From assembly GCA_023853785.1 (NCBI GenBank), contig JAJIRX010000798.1:248001-312000 (forward strand): 64,000 bases of DNA, written 5' to 3'. Source of the stretch: Psilocybe azurescens (lineage: Eukaryota > Basidiomycota > Agaricomycetes > Agaricales > Agrocybaceae). The translations under genes and the position numbers were made by a program. A model generated the notes under the pieces. It was given only the letters and a program-made list of their open reading frames with translations. It did not search any database and was not told where the DNA came from. Shown here piece by piece: positions 10,554 to 20,865 of this stretch (position 1 is its first letter; each line of letters begins with the position of its first letter).

Positions 10554-13000
10554 TCATTTTCTTCTTCTTCTTCCTCTCTTTTTGTCAAGTTTTTCTTGTT
10601 GTTTTTTTGCTTTTTCTTTTGTCTTTTGTATAATATGTTGGGTATGATAAAACAACATTGAATGCAAAAACCAGTTAAAGTTTCCAGATTTCATACGTTT
10701 AAGAATTGATTCAAAGCCACCAAGCCAAGAGTTTAATTGTTCACATGCTTGTGTATTATAAGCTCGCTTATAATATATTCGCCCACGTTTATCAATGTCT
10801 ACTATGACAAGATTTGGGGCTGAACCATTCAAGGGAGCAGGATTACAATATTTGCGACACAAATAATCAGTTGTTCGATGGTTGATATAATGATAAGAAT
10901 CCACAATAAATCGACTGGTTTTTTCCATATTGCCCAACTTCCATTGCTAATACAAGTTCGAAGAACTTTGCAAGCTTTATCAATGCAAATATAAGCTGGT
11001 CGAGATGCTTCAGTTGGATACACTTTTGATAACCAGTTTAAGATTTTTGTTGGAGATTCAGATTTGTCAAACTTTGTCCATGCAATTACAACACCACATG
11101 GTGCACACATTGTTTCTACACAATAAAATCAACCGGGACTAAAGTAATGCAATCGTGGAACCTCAACATCATCATCATCATCATCATCATGTGGTCGCTG
11201 AACTCTTTCAACAGATGGTTGCCAAGGTGCATTTTCATTTGGTCTTTGTAGCATTCTTCGAACACCTGCCAAACCTGCTTGGCTATGGTTTAACTTGTAT
11301 TTTTCCATTCACGTTGATGAGTGGTACAAGCTTCTGTATCTCTTACTTTTTCATTCTGGCAGCCATATACTCGGCAGCGAGCACCATAAGCATGTTGGTG
11401 GACTGCACAAAATACTCCACCTCTTGCATTTGTCAAATCAGCAATACAGTTTTCATAAGCACAATGCTAAGCAAAAATTAATGTTATTCAACTTATTAGA
11501 GCACTATAAAGTTCACTTACAGTAGGTCCCATAACAATACCATCTAAAACAACCATTTTAATTGGTGCATAATTTGAAATATCATTTGAATTGGCTTCAT
11601 TGTTTCTGTTTCTTATTGCTTGACGAGCTTCAGCTGTATCATTTGCTGATTGTATAGCATTTTCACCTGTTAAAACAGGAACCTGTTCATGTTCATCCAT
11701 ACCAACAACAGCTGCTGGATCCTCATTTGCAAGAGGAACAGTATCAGCTATATGTTTGTACTTTTGGGTGCATTCTGAACATGAGTGTTGCATACCTGCA
11801 TTGAGTATTCCTTCATTTCCAACAGCTTTAAAGGCTGCAGTTGTAACATCTTCAATATCAAGGCCATCAGACAATTCTAGATTTATATTTGATCCACTTG
11901 CAACTGTTCGAATTGATTCCTGAATAAATGCATGCCATACCAATCGCCTTGTCATTGATATATTGGAATTGAGGTCAGAAATACAATCATTATAAAACTG
12001 TGTATAAGCTGCTGCAGGAAGCATGAAAATTGTACATTCCATTTAATACAGCCTTAGAAAAGCTGTGGTCCACCCATATTGATTGGCCAATTTTAAGAAA
12101 ACGTGCTGAATTTAAATAGCATCGTTTCCACTCTTGGTCATCTTTAAAGCGTTCATGGTCTGCATAGTAACTTGTTTCACATTTTGGACACTTTCCAGCA
12201 AGTACAGGAGTCTCTTCATAGATTGTATTGTCTTTTATCAATGTGACTAGAGGAACATCCCATGGTTTACTTGTTTGAAGTAAAGCTCGCTTTTGACAAT
12301 TGACATCCATACATACAGCAGTAATTGGGCAAATTACATGGATAGCTTGGATAGACTCATAAGAAATAGGCAATAGCTTTTGTTTAGACTTTCTTGTCTT
12401 TGAATATGGAGTAAACCCCAATAGCTTTGCAAACTCATCAAGCTTGTTGGATATTTCAAGTACTTGCTGATTTTGTTGAGATGGAAAATCTCTTTCCTTG
12501 AACAAAGTTTTGGTACTATCTTTGAATCTTTGTAGCACTGCTCTAGATAAAGATTTCATCCATCCAGTTGCTATAACTCTTCTTTCATCTGAAAAAACAG
12601 GATTTTGCTGCCAAGCATGAAGAGTAAGTAATTCTGGATTTTCAGTCAATGTAAACAGTAGAGTGAGTACTGTAGCAAGTGATATATTTGGACCAAATGT
12701 TTGGCCAATAAATTCACTGAAAATATTGAAATTTATATCTGGAAATTGTGCAGATTGTGGAATAGCAACTGCACCAGGGATAAAAGTGCTCCACATTAAA
12801 ATCCAGAAAATAAAGTGAAATTGGCCAAAACAATAAAGTGGCAAAATAAGCAACCAGATCAACAATGAGGCACAGAATAGTCCAAGTTTATAAGTTTCAT
12901 ATACAAGATTCATAGGTAAGAAGATTGAGTCATAACTAAAAGTACAAGAGTTATTCAGAGTGGTCAGTTTGATTACAAAAAAAAAAAAATAAATAAACAA
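10554..13000 (-). pseudogene. KDZ-type transposase with CxC5/CxC6-like cysteine clusters (frameshifted)
   Basis: Reading 13000 to 10554: a helical N-terminal region; a first cysteine cluster (ICPITAVCMDVNCQKRALL ... GKCPKCETSYY, about 12,345-12,170); AVLNGMYNFHAS; RLVWHAFIQESIRTV and HSCSECTQKYKHIA; DGIVMGPT, where an intron begins GTAAGT (about 11,525) and ends CTTAG (about 11,468). After it come HCAYENCIADLTNARGG and a second Cys/His cluster, MCAPCGVVIAWTKF, ICIDKACKVLR, then RFIVDSYHYINHRTTDYLC and ACEQLNSWLGGFESILKRMK. This layout matches proteins described as CxC5/CxC6 clusters associated with KDZ transposases. Lesions: +1 T near 12,016, -1 in an A-run near 11,310, an in-frame TGA where Arg is expected (about 11,134), and -1 in an A-run near 10,925. 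It is inactive unless these are sequence errors. The exact start codon is uncertain. Confidence 0.75.
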
Positions 13001-13005
13001 AATAA

Positions 13006-14241
13006 CTACTTTGTTTTCTTGTGACTTTGCTTTGAGACAGCCTTTGCTTTTCCTTTGCCCTTTTTCTGCGATTCTTCCTCTACTACTAAATGACCTTCAT
13101 TTTCCAACCACTCTTGAAGATCTGATAAATAATATTGAGCCTTTTTACACCCCAGACTTTAACATCATCTACTTCATCATCATCATCGTCAGAATTGTCA
13201 TTGTCGCTATTGTCCTTTGTATCAATATTGTGTCCTAGCCATTTGACCATCTCAGGATAGTTTGCAATCTTTTCAAAAGCAGCCTTGTAGCCTTTATGGA
13301 ATGTTGACTTTCCAAAATAGAGGCTGACAACAGGGGTGTGCTTGGCAGTGAGGTCTTTTGGCCAAGTGCTATTAGCGATTTTGCTTTCAAGAAGTGCAAG
13401 AGCTCTAAGATAGTCCATATACTTTGCATAGGCTATCACGGAGACCAGGCTTTTGATGCGAACCATCAAGCCTGGTTCAACTTTCAAAAGCTCTGCAAGT
13501 CGTGCATCTTCACTAGAGTTGCGTGAAGTTGAAGCAACAGGAACAGATACACTAGACTGAGTATCGTGGCGAGAACTAGTTGACACAGAACGATGACCAG
13601 ACTTAAGAGCGGATAAAGATGGCAAGACAGGAGTCAGATAGAGGTCACTGTCTTCAAAGCTTGTCTTAATATCGCAATAATAAAGTCAGAACTATATCTA
13701 TTATTATTATTAGCTTGAACTTACCGGCCAAAACATGGGTAACATGGTTATCGTTGTCGTCTTTCTGCCAAGTAAAGGCATCATCGAGTTCACTTAAAAC
13801 CTTATAACGGCCTTGAGCAGACCAATCTCCGTCATCCAAGAGAAAGTAATGGTACTTGGGAACTAAATAAACGTAAGAGGATTTTATTTACAATCAGAGT
13901 TTCACTTACGACGTGTAGGAGACAAACGCTCGGTGACCTTTTTAACCAATGATGATACACCAGTAATTTTGTCAATGTTCGGCACAGTAACAACATTTGT
14001 AGCCTTGGTAGTAACAATGTCGATATCGGCTGAGTTCTTGGTGGATACATAGAAGAAGATCTTGCCCCAATGACTGGTATGTCAGGATGTGTATCCATGT
14101 CATTCCATACATCCTTTGCATCAGCAATGTTGAATGTATTGCCTTGTGCATGTCCCCGCAAGATCCCACCTTTCTCACGTGAAGCCCCTTGAGCCTTGAT
14201 TGGGGTCTCAGGACTGTTGTTTGCACTTTGCATAATAACAT
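13006..14241 (-). pseudogene. KDZ-linked accessory gene of unknown function (frameshifted)
   Basis: Exons read right to left: NTFNIADAKDVWNDMDTHPD (about 14,130), then after a frame change GKIFFYVSTKNSADIDIVTT and KITGVSSLVKKVTERLSPTR. An intron GTAAGTG..TTATTTAG (about 13,861-13,909) precedes KYHYFLLDDGDWSAQGRYK and LDDAFTWQKDDNDNHVTHVL. A second intron (about 13,663-13,722) precedes SFEDSDLYLTPVLPSLSALK, PGLMVRIKSLVSVIAYAK and STFHKGYKAAFEKIANYPE. An acidic D/N stretch follows, then, after another frame change in a G-run (about 13,148), CKKAQYYLSDLQEWLENEG and a Lys-rich tail ending at the TAG at 13,006-13,008. It sits directly upstream of the transposase in the same orientation. I recognise no enzymatic motif. 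Co-occurrence suggests a transposition or DNA-binding role, which is inference only. Confidence 0.5.
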
Positions 14242-14633
14242 CTAATTAAATTTAATTGTATGTAAATATAATATAACAATAACAATAAATAATAATTTAA
14301 AATACCATCATCATGAGATGAGGTCTTCCCTGTGACCTCTAGAGGGGTGTATGTGGGGCCTGAGTAAGGGTAGGAGACCCATGCCGGCCACGAGGATCAC
14401 GAGAAACAGTGGGCTCCCTGTTTCCCTGATGTTGTGGGGCTGCAGTTGCATGAGATGATAATAAGTTAGTCATGGTATCCTCAGACATACCTGATTTACC
14501 TATTTCCTTGTTCAGGGGGGGGAGCAGTTACATTCACAGCAGTGGTAGCAGCAGCAGCAGGGCCTTGGCTTTCGGTACCAGCCTTGGAGGTACTGGCACT
14601 GGCCTTGGTGCCGTCGCCAGTGGTTGCGTTGGT

Positions 14634-14702
14634 GTTGGCATTGGCGTTGGTGTTGGCGTTGGCGTTGGCGTTGGCGTTGGCGTTAGCGTTGGCGTTGGCG
14701 TC
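14634..14702. repeat. Hexanucleotide repeat (GGCGTT)n
   Basis: About eleven imperfect copies of TTGGCG/TTGGTG, followed at 14,850-14,905 by (GTCGCCGTT)n 9-mers and at 15,532-15,567 by (CTC)n. Confidence 0.8.
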
Positions 14703-15239
14703 CCTGTCGTCGGCCTTCGCATCGTCGTTGTTGTTGGCCCTCGCTTGGTACGCCTTCGCCTTGCCCTTTGTGGTGGTTCCCGCTGGCGTTTTCGTCGTCG
14801 TCGCTGGTGTCGCTGGCGTCTTCGCCGTCCTCGCTTTGTTGCTGTCCTCGCCTTTGTCGCCGTTGTCGCCGTTGTCGCCGTTGTCGCCTTTGTCGCCCGT
14901 TGTCGCCGTTGTCGCCTTTGTCATCCTCGCCGTCGTGGTCCTCGTCCCCGGCGTTGTCACCCTGGCCGCTGTCGTTCTCGTCGTTGTCGCTCTCGCCGCC
15001 GTCGTTGTTGTCCTCGCTGTCCTTGTCCGGGTTGATTTGGTCGTTGTCGTCTTGGTCGTTGTCGCCGGCTTCGTCTGCCGTGCTGTCCGCGTCTTCTTCT
15101 CGTCGTTGGCGACCAACGGTGGACGGAGGCGCCCTCGGTAGCTGTGGCTGGAGTGGTAAGGCGAGGGGTGGTGCTACGGACACGCCGGTCCGCCCTCGAG
15201 CTTTCGTACAGTCCTGTAAATATAAAATTAGAAATAGAA

Positions 15240-15341
15240 TATAAAAAGAAGAAAGAAAAGAAAAGAAAAAAGAAAAACGGAATAAAAAGAAAAGAAAAGA
15301 AAAAAAGAAAAGAAAAAGGAAAAAGAAAAAAAAGGGGGGTA
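15240..15341. repeat. Polypurine A/G low-complexity tract
   Basis: About 100 nt of almost pure A and G (AAAAGAAAAG-type repeats). On the minus strand it is a pyrimidine tract that would lie inside an intron. Confidence 0.7.
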
Positions 15342-16054
15342 CGTACTTAAATCGCCGTGGGGCACGCCTTTCGCGTCGGCGGCTGCGTCCTCAGCTGCCT
15401 TTCGCGGCGCTGGTTTTCCTATAGAGCAGCGTGAGCGGGGGTGAGCGTGAGCGGGGAGAAAACGTACCTGGGGGCCTTCCCCCCCCGTACCCTTTCCCCT
15501 CCCTGCGTGGCCTCCCCGCTGGCTGCTTTCTCCTCCTCCTCCTCCTCCTCCTCCTCCTCCTCCTCCTCTTCTCCTGGGTCCGCCTGTCGTCGTTTGCGCT
15601 TAGCTGGCTGCTGTGCGGTGGCTGCGGCATTCGATTCCTTCCGCTTACGCCGTTCCCCAGCTGTGGAAACAGGGGGGGACACACGGCGGTGCCCGGATCT
15701 TGTTGTCGATGCGGTAGAGTGGGTACCGGTGGGCATTGAGAGGGGAGGGTCGGTGTTGTTGACAGAGGCGGTGACGGTGGTTATGGACGGCGGGGAGCAG
15801 AGAGGTGGTGGTGGTGGAAGGAAAGGGTGCGACGTGGCATCCAAACGGCGTGCGAATGGTCACGCTAGGCTCGTGCCGAGAGAAGCCGAGTACGATCGGT
15901 ATGTATAACGCTGAATGTTGTCGTATAGAAATGTCTATGTGGCTCAAGTGGTTGATCGCGTTGAATTTGGCGTACTCGGATGCTTGGGTTCAATTCTCGA
16001 TTATGCGCTTTTTTTCTATTATAAATAAAATAATATAAAATCCAATAAAAATAA

Positions 16055-17215
16055 TTTGATTGAATTCCAGTTGGATTCTGCATTATTCCGTGAGAATAGA
16101 CCTATATTAGGCTATGTTTCATGGTATATATGACTATTCCAAGTGGATTCCAGCCAAATTGGCTTCTATATACAGTCGACTCCCTCATAACCCATACCTC
16201 TCGGTGGACTGCCCAGAGTATGGGTTATCAGAGTATGGGTTTTAGGAGTGAACGAAAATATTATTCAAATTTTTCAAAAAAATATAGACTATGTACTGTA
16301 GTTAGAACCTTCATTAAGTCTCCTGCCCATTCCCTTAGCTTTTTCATAATTGCCTTTTCATTTTTTAAGCCTTTCAAGCTCCCTTTCATAGCCTGAGGCT
16401 TTTTGAGGCCATGCAGAATATATTCCTCCTTGACAGTGTTTGCTTCATGGTCCAACCAACTCTCATCGGCAGATGAAATACTTTCTCTGCATGATATTTT
16501 TGAGGTTAATGCATCTTTGTGAGTCTTGATTTTGTTCGAAAATTTGTTGAGACCTTTTTAAGAATGTCAAGAGGTTTTGGAGCCGTGGTAAAAGTTTGTT
16601 GGTTCACAGTAAAATGTAATAAATGGTTCATTTTCAATATCCTGAGCAGCCACTAGCGGCACATGGTCACATCACTGTGATCTGTGCCCACTCAATTAAT
16701 TTAGTTCACTATGTAGCTCAGGGTCAACAATAATCTAGCACCCATACCTATGGGTTTTGCTCCAGGAGGGGTATGGGTTATGGGTTATTGCGGTTGTATG
16801 GGTTATGGTTTGCATTTCCCTGCGAACCAACTCGGTGGACCAAAAAATGTATGGGGTATTAGGGAGTATGGGTTATCTGGGCTATGGGTTACGAGGGAGT
16901 CGACTGTATGGTGTTCCAATTGGATTCCAGCTACATTGGCTGCTAAATGTTGGATTCCAACTGGATTCCATCTAACTTGGCTGCTAAATGTTGGATTCCA
17001 ACTGGATTCCAACTGGATTACCTCAGTTCCATTGGACTGTAAATGGAATATTCCACTTGGAATGGGTAATTTGATGGATTCCAGTTAGATTCCGATTGGA
17101 ATCCATTGTGGCTCCTCCATATAAAATAGCACCAATATATGGTATGGAATTCCACATTGGAATCCATTGGAATCCATCTACATTCCAGAACGAAGATGGA
17201 TTCCACCTGGAATAG
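16055..17215. repeat. Right subterminal repeats of the KDZ element, split by a nested MITE
   Basis: Repeated GATTCCA/TGGAATC units, including two close copies of a longer unit TGGCTGCTAAATGTTGGATT (about 16,938 and 16,979). Mirrors the left array at 9,855-10,360. The pogo-like MITE at 16,173-16,906 lies inside. Confidence 0.65.
16173..16906. mobile_element. Nested pogo/Fot1-like (Tc1-mariner) non-autonomous element, 734 bp, TSD TA
   Basis: Ends are CAGTCGACTCCCT (16,173) and AGGGAGTCGACTG (ending 16,906), followed inward by inverted ATGGGTTA/TAACCCAT motifs. TA flanks both sides (16,171-16,172 and 16,907-16,908). The CAGTCGACTC-type end and TA duplication fit pogo/Fot1 elements. Only a minus-strand frame of 64 codons (16,455-16,261, ESWLDHEAN...GLKKPQAM) is present, perhaps a remnant of a transposase C-terminus. 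The element lies inside the KDZ right terminus, so it is younger than the KDZ element's end. Confidence 0.7.
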
Positions 17216-17917
17216 GTGGGGGACAGTAAAGACCTCAAACGTGTCATGTCAGCGTTCCTGTCCACTATGAGCCCGATCGGGCTGGAAATTCCATTTTTAA
17301 CCACCCTTAAATGTCTGAAACGGATATTTCTGCCCCTAAAGTCCTGAAACTAAAAACGGATGATTTGAATGCTGAAATTCCGAATGTCAAAAATGTACGT
17401 TTAAGGTACGAAATATGGCTCAGGAGAAAGGTTACATTTTGGATGAAAAATTTGCCATCATATTCCTTCTAAAAACAGTGGAAATTTTGTACACATGTTA
17501 AATTTATGTTCAAAAAGATATTCTGCTGTGATTCCGGCTAAAAAGTCTATATTTCATCTGTACCTTTCCGCAATATTTCTGCATTTTTGCAAATCCTTTA
17601 TTTATTACACAATCTCTGTTTGGGCAAACACTACGGTCAATAACAGGGCCTTCGTCGTCCTCACCAGCACCATCGTCTCCCCCCCCTACTCAACGGTTCA
17701 GTTCCCAGCAGCATGTGATGCTGCTGGGCCTGTGCCGTCCTTGCCACCGCTGTTGCCTCCCCTGCACTCGATGGTTCCCAGCCCAGCAACATCGTGTGCT
17801 GCTGGGTGTTCATCATCCCTGCCGTCCCTGCCGTCCCTCAACTCGATGGTTCCCAGCCCAGCAGCATCGCGTGCTGCTGGGCCTTCATCGTCTTTGCCGG
17901 CGCCATCGTCTCCCCCC

Positions 17918-18295
17918 CTACTCGATGGTTCCACCCTCCGTCTCCATCTCCGTCTCGTTCCCGCTCTCCTTGCCCCCCGCCCCGCTCACATTCGTGAACG
18001 AGAGCAACGCGGGGCACGTGGAGCGATTAAAGATCTTCACGGTCGCTATGTCTGTGTCCTGGCTCTGGAAGTGCACGTTCTTCGGCGCGTGCCCGTGGGG
18101 ATGCGAGAACATCGTCGATATGGCCGATGTGAGTGACGAGGAGAGGGAGGGCGAGAGCAGCGGCAACGTGGACGTTGCCGTGGACGCGGACGCGAGCGAG
18201 GAGAGCGAGGAGATGGATGAGGTAAGCGACGGCGGTGCATCCAGCGAATGTGGTATGCCGTCAATGGAGTTCGACAGCGAGGCGTCGGTGGACAC
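17918..18295 (-). pseudogene. Captured fragment resembling a PP1 glycogen-targeting regulatory subunit
   Basis: The minus strand has an open frame of 125 codons rich in Ser, then GHAPKNVHFQSQDTDIATVK and an Asn-Arg-rich stretch, then ETEMETEGG. A K-x-V-x-F type PP1-docking motif (KNVHF) followed by a short acidic linker and a V-K-x-F segment resembles the region before the CBM21 domain in fungal Gac1/Gip2-type proteins. No CBM21 domain follows, and the fragment lies inside the CACTA-like element, so it is probably a transduplicated piece of host gene. The family assignment is weak and from memory. Confidence 0.25.
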
Positions 18296-18779
18296 CGGCG
18301 GGGAAGCACTAGGCGGCGACGATCGCTAACTTGAATGCGAATACGAATGTGGGCCAAGGTGCAACGTGCTCGGTGCGCTCGCCACCCTCTGATGCGCTCC
18401 CTGTCCCTGTCCTCCTTGCCCTCCTTCACTCCCTCTCTGCCCACCCCCCGCGCAGAATCCACATTCTGCGACGCAGCCCTTCTATGCAGCTCCGGCCACA
18501 ACACACTCGGCAACATCGACTGGCTCGGGAACGGCCCCCACCCTTGCCCCCGCCCTGTGCAATTGAGCCCCCCAAGCTGGAGGACTTGAGGCTGCTCTTC
18601 AGTGGCTTGCCGTTCGAGAGCAGGATCGGGGACGAGTACCCAGCCCAGCAGTATCGTGTGCATAACACTGGCACCCACTGTGCACGTCCCATTACAGCGG
18701 TAGAATGAGGGGTCACCCTGGTAAGCACCCTTAAAACAGCACCTCCATGCCATCCCTCTGACACTCATGCAGTCCACAC

Positions 18780-18860
18780 ATGTAACGCAAACTTGAGTTC
18801 GACTGCTGGAGGATATGCCAACGTGTACCCTGTGCAGCTGACATGCAACAGGTTAAATGT
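18780..18860 (+). pseudogene. Possible captured protein-kinase glycine-loop exon
   Basis: The plus strand reads SSTAGGYANVYPVQL, resembling the glycine-rich loop S-x-G-G-[FY]-[AG]-[DN]-V-Y of fungal protein kinases, followed by a GTAAGT donor at 18,859. Only one short exon can be seen. Confidence 0.2.
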
Positions 18861-19380
18861 AAGTCATTGTGCTATCTTGCTTTCCTTCTATTCACGTTTG
18901 CTTTGCAAGTTCTTCTGGCTTCCGGTTGATGCAGTTTTTCTTTGGGTATTTAATTTGTGGTACCATTTGATCCTGATATGTATCTCGATGATCTGTGAGG
19001 ACCAGATCTCATAGTCATTATGTCATTAATAGATACGATTTCCGTACATGTTGGATCATGATTTTCTGTATTTTAAGTGCGATAAAATTGGTAAAATCTG
19101 TCTATCTTTCCTTCGATAGAGTTGTGATTTTTTGACTTTTTACATCGTATAATAAGATCTTTGCTTTAGCTTTTTTATCTCTAAAGCTCGGAATTTTCGC
19201 TTCTTACAACAGTCAGTCCCAAAAAGGAAGGGTATGAAACGTTCAATTTCGTGGATGTATTTCTGACCTCATTCCGCCCTTTCTTTCTGCCTCTCAGTGG
19301 CGGAATTGTCTCCTTAATGAGTCAGAAAATCAACCTTTCTGGAAGGTGGAATTTCTGACCTCCTAGGGCCCCCTAGAGTG

Positions 19381-20865
19381 TCTAACTCACACAAATTCTC
19401 GCTCCGTATGACACATTTGGTCCATTAAAGAACCGGCATATACTACCACATGGGCAGGAATGACAACTGCTACCAAAATACCCAGACACGGCTTTTATCA
19501 TCAGGGGAGTGTCGGGTCAACATAAAAGGTACGGATCTCACCTTGATGTGACCGCTTTGTATCCAAACCTTCCACAGGGCTCTGTGTGTACTTTGTGGCT
19601 CGAGACAGGAGGAGGCGAGGTCAAAAAGATTCGGATTTTCGATGAGGGTTAACGCAAAGGTGCGTATACATTTTTCGAGTTGCTGTTGCCGCTGTCTGAT
19701 GAGAAACGGACGCCGATTGACCCACGAAACACCGACAACCTCTGTTCTGTAGTCTTCGTCATCGTCGATAGTGAGCCTGAGTCTCGCCTATCTGGTACGA
19801 TAATCTGGCACGATGCCGACTCCGCCCCACGCCGATGCCATATACCCCGAATGCGAATGCTTGTAACGCCTCTGATCTGCTCGATATGTTCCAGGATGTA
19901 TGGGAGGTTTGGTTCAAGGCCGTTGGAGCTGAGTGCCAGCCGCACAATGGCGGCATCACTCATCTCTGCAGAGCAAGGCCGCCTGTCATCCTTCTCTGCA
20001 TATACCCTTATCCGTACGTTTCAGCTCAAGAATAGTTCGTTGAGCCAGCCAGCAGCATATCAGCATATTCACATTCTTTCTACTTACAGTGACCCATTAC
20101 TCAGTGCACAACCCAGGCCCCTGAGACTCAAAGCTCTTCCTCAACAAATTTGCCGAGCCGGAAACTATCGGACGCGTTCAATATTGGCAATGATCGTGCG
20201 TTCCATCGTCCTGTTTAAACCTAGACGGTGTTGTATTCAACGCTTTCACTACCTCTAGCTTTCAGACTACCCCCTTTTCGTCTAAATTTGTTCCCTCACG
20301 CATCCTTCTGTACACGATTTCTATCTGCAAATTTGCTATACATTGTGGTACGTACGTCTCTTACTACTTAGATCTTGCTGCTAATCGGTTTTGTCTTAAG
20401 AATGCTTCTCAGCTTTGACATCGACTGCGGCTCTTTGATGTTACATAGCCAAGATCACAGCCTCTCACGCCATATTGATGTGAACTGCACTGTACGGGGT
20501 GAACGGGGACTATGGCAGAAGCCGTTCCAAGAGCGATCAGTAGATTGATGAAGACGAGAATAAAGATCCACCTCCCAAGCAGTGCATGAACGGATGACGC
20601 AGACGACGGGGAAGGACGAGAGGAGGTCAAAGGATAGATAAAGGAGGGAAAACGATGGTCACGCAAATTAAATTAGACATGTGTGCTATATGATTTTTTT
20701 CTCTTGCGCGCAATGTGATCTCGTTTTTGGCTATTCTGATCAACAGGCATTGGCCATGCAGAGACAGGGAGGAAGTGTTCATAAAGCACTTGACGACCCT
20801 AACGCAAACAACCTGAGACTCGAAATCGTTTGAGCTAAAATCATTTAAGCTGGCACTGCATAAAT
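19381..20865. other. Junction block J2 (duplicate of 53.6-55.5 kb); no supported gene
   Basis: Bases 19,383-20,060 parallel 53,590-54,240 (landmarks CACACAAATTCTC, GGCACGATGCC, GGCGGCATCACTCATCTCTGCAG-like). Bases 20,180-20,870 parallel 1,650-2,400 (ACGCTTTCACTACCTCTAGC, then TGAGCTAAAATCATTT). Frames in the copies do not agree, so I call no gene. Confidence 0.5.

Larger units (their letters stand above)
14470..15908 (-). pseudogene. Low-complexity acidic/basic KDZ cargo gene (uncertain model)
   Basis: On the minus strand there is a proline-rich start (MDATSHPFLPPPPP from 15,844), a PAKRKRRQ basic motif followed by a Glu run of about 14 (encoded by the CTC repeat at 15,532-15,567), an intron-like GTACGT..CTATAG (about 15,418-15,467), a short Ala/Lys exon, an A/G-rich intron (about 15,214-15,345), and a long stretch made of repeated Asp/Asn/Gly or Thr/Ala codons depending on frame (14,500-15,180). 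The frame cannot be fixed because hexamer and 9-mer repeats keep all frames open. It may form the upstream part of the accessory gene at 13,006-14,241. Low confidence as a real protein. Confidence 0.3.
9835..17237. mobile_element. KDZ-superfamily DNA transposon, 7.4 kb, 8-bp TSD AACGTGTC
   Basis: Ends read AGTACTTTACTGTCCCCCA (left) and, on the complement of the right end, TGAGGTCTTTACTGTCCCCC. AACGTGTC is duplicated at 9827-9834 and 17238-17245. The empty version of the target (CCAAACGCGTCATGTCGCG-like) occurs at about 34,490 and 53,565. Inside, all on the minus strand, are a KDZ-type transposase with CxC5/CxC6-like cysteine clusters, a linked accessory gene and an acidic/low-complexity gene. 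KDZ (Kyakuja-Dileera-Zisupton) elements are expanded in mushroom-forming fungi and some carry TET/JBP genes; I see no TET/JBP reading here. Both ends are packed with TTCCA/TGGAA subterminal repeats. Confidence 0.8.
17263..19380. mobile_element. CACTA-like DNA element, 2.1 kb, carrying host-gene-like inserts
   Basis: The left end is CACTATGAGCCCGATCGGGC and the right end reads CACTCTAGGGGGCCC on the complement; both have GAAATTCC about 25 nt inside. The flanks read CCTGTC before and TCTAACTCAC after, while sister units have the uninterrupted CCTGTGTAACTCA (34,515) or TTGTCTAATTCAC (53,586), giving a 2-bp TC duplication. The TIR match is imperfect, so assignment to CMC/EnSpm is tentative, but the precise empty sites make an insertion secure. 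The interior (17,640-18,720) is much more GC-rich than the ends. Confidence 0.5.

Noticed and set aside
10829..11110. A separate small membrane protein
   Set aside because: The first two thirds is part of the KDZ transposase; the hydrophobic tail is only the out-of-frame reading after a one-base loss.
12918..13000. N-terminal hydrophobic segment (FIYFFFF) as a signal peptide of the transposase
   Set aside because: It overlaps an A-rich tail after the accessory gene stop. The true start is probably further downstream.
14496..15183. Long open frames on both strands, all in different frames (Asp/Gly-rich, Thr/Ala-rich, Leu/Val-rich)
   Set aside because: They come from hexamer and 9-mer repeats that keep every frame open. 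Only a low-confidence minus-strand cargo gene is listed.
9835..17237. A TET/JBP 5-methylcytosine oxygenase gene in the KDZ element
   Set aside because: I looked because some fungal KDZ elements carry one. No HxD...H double-stranded beta-helix pattern was seen in any frame.
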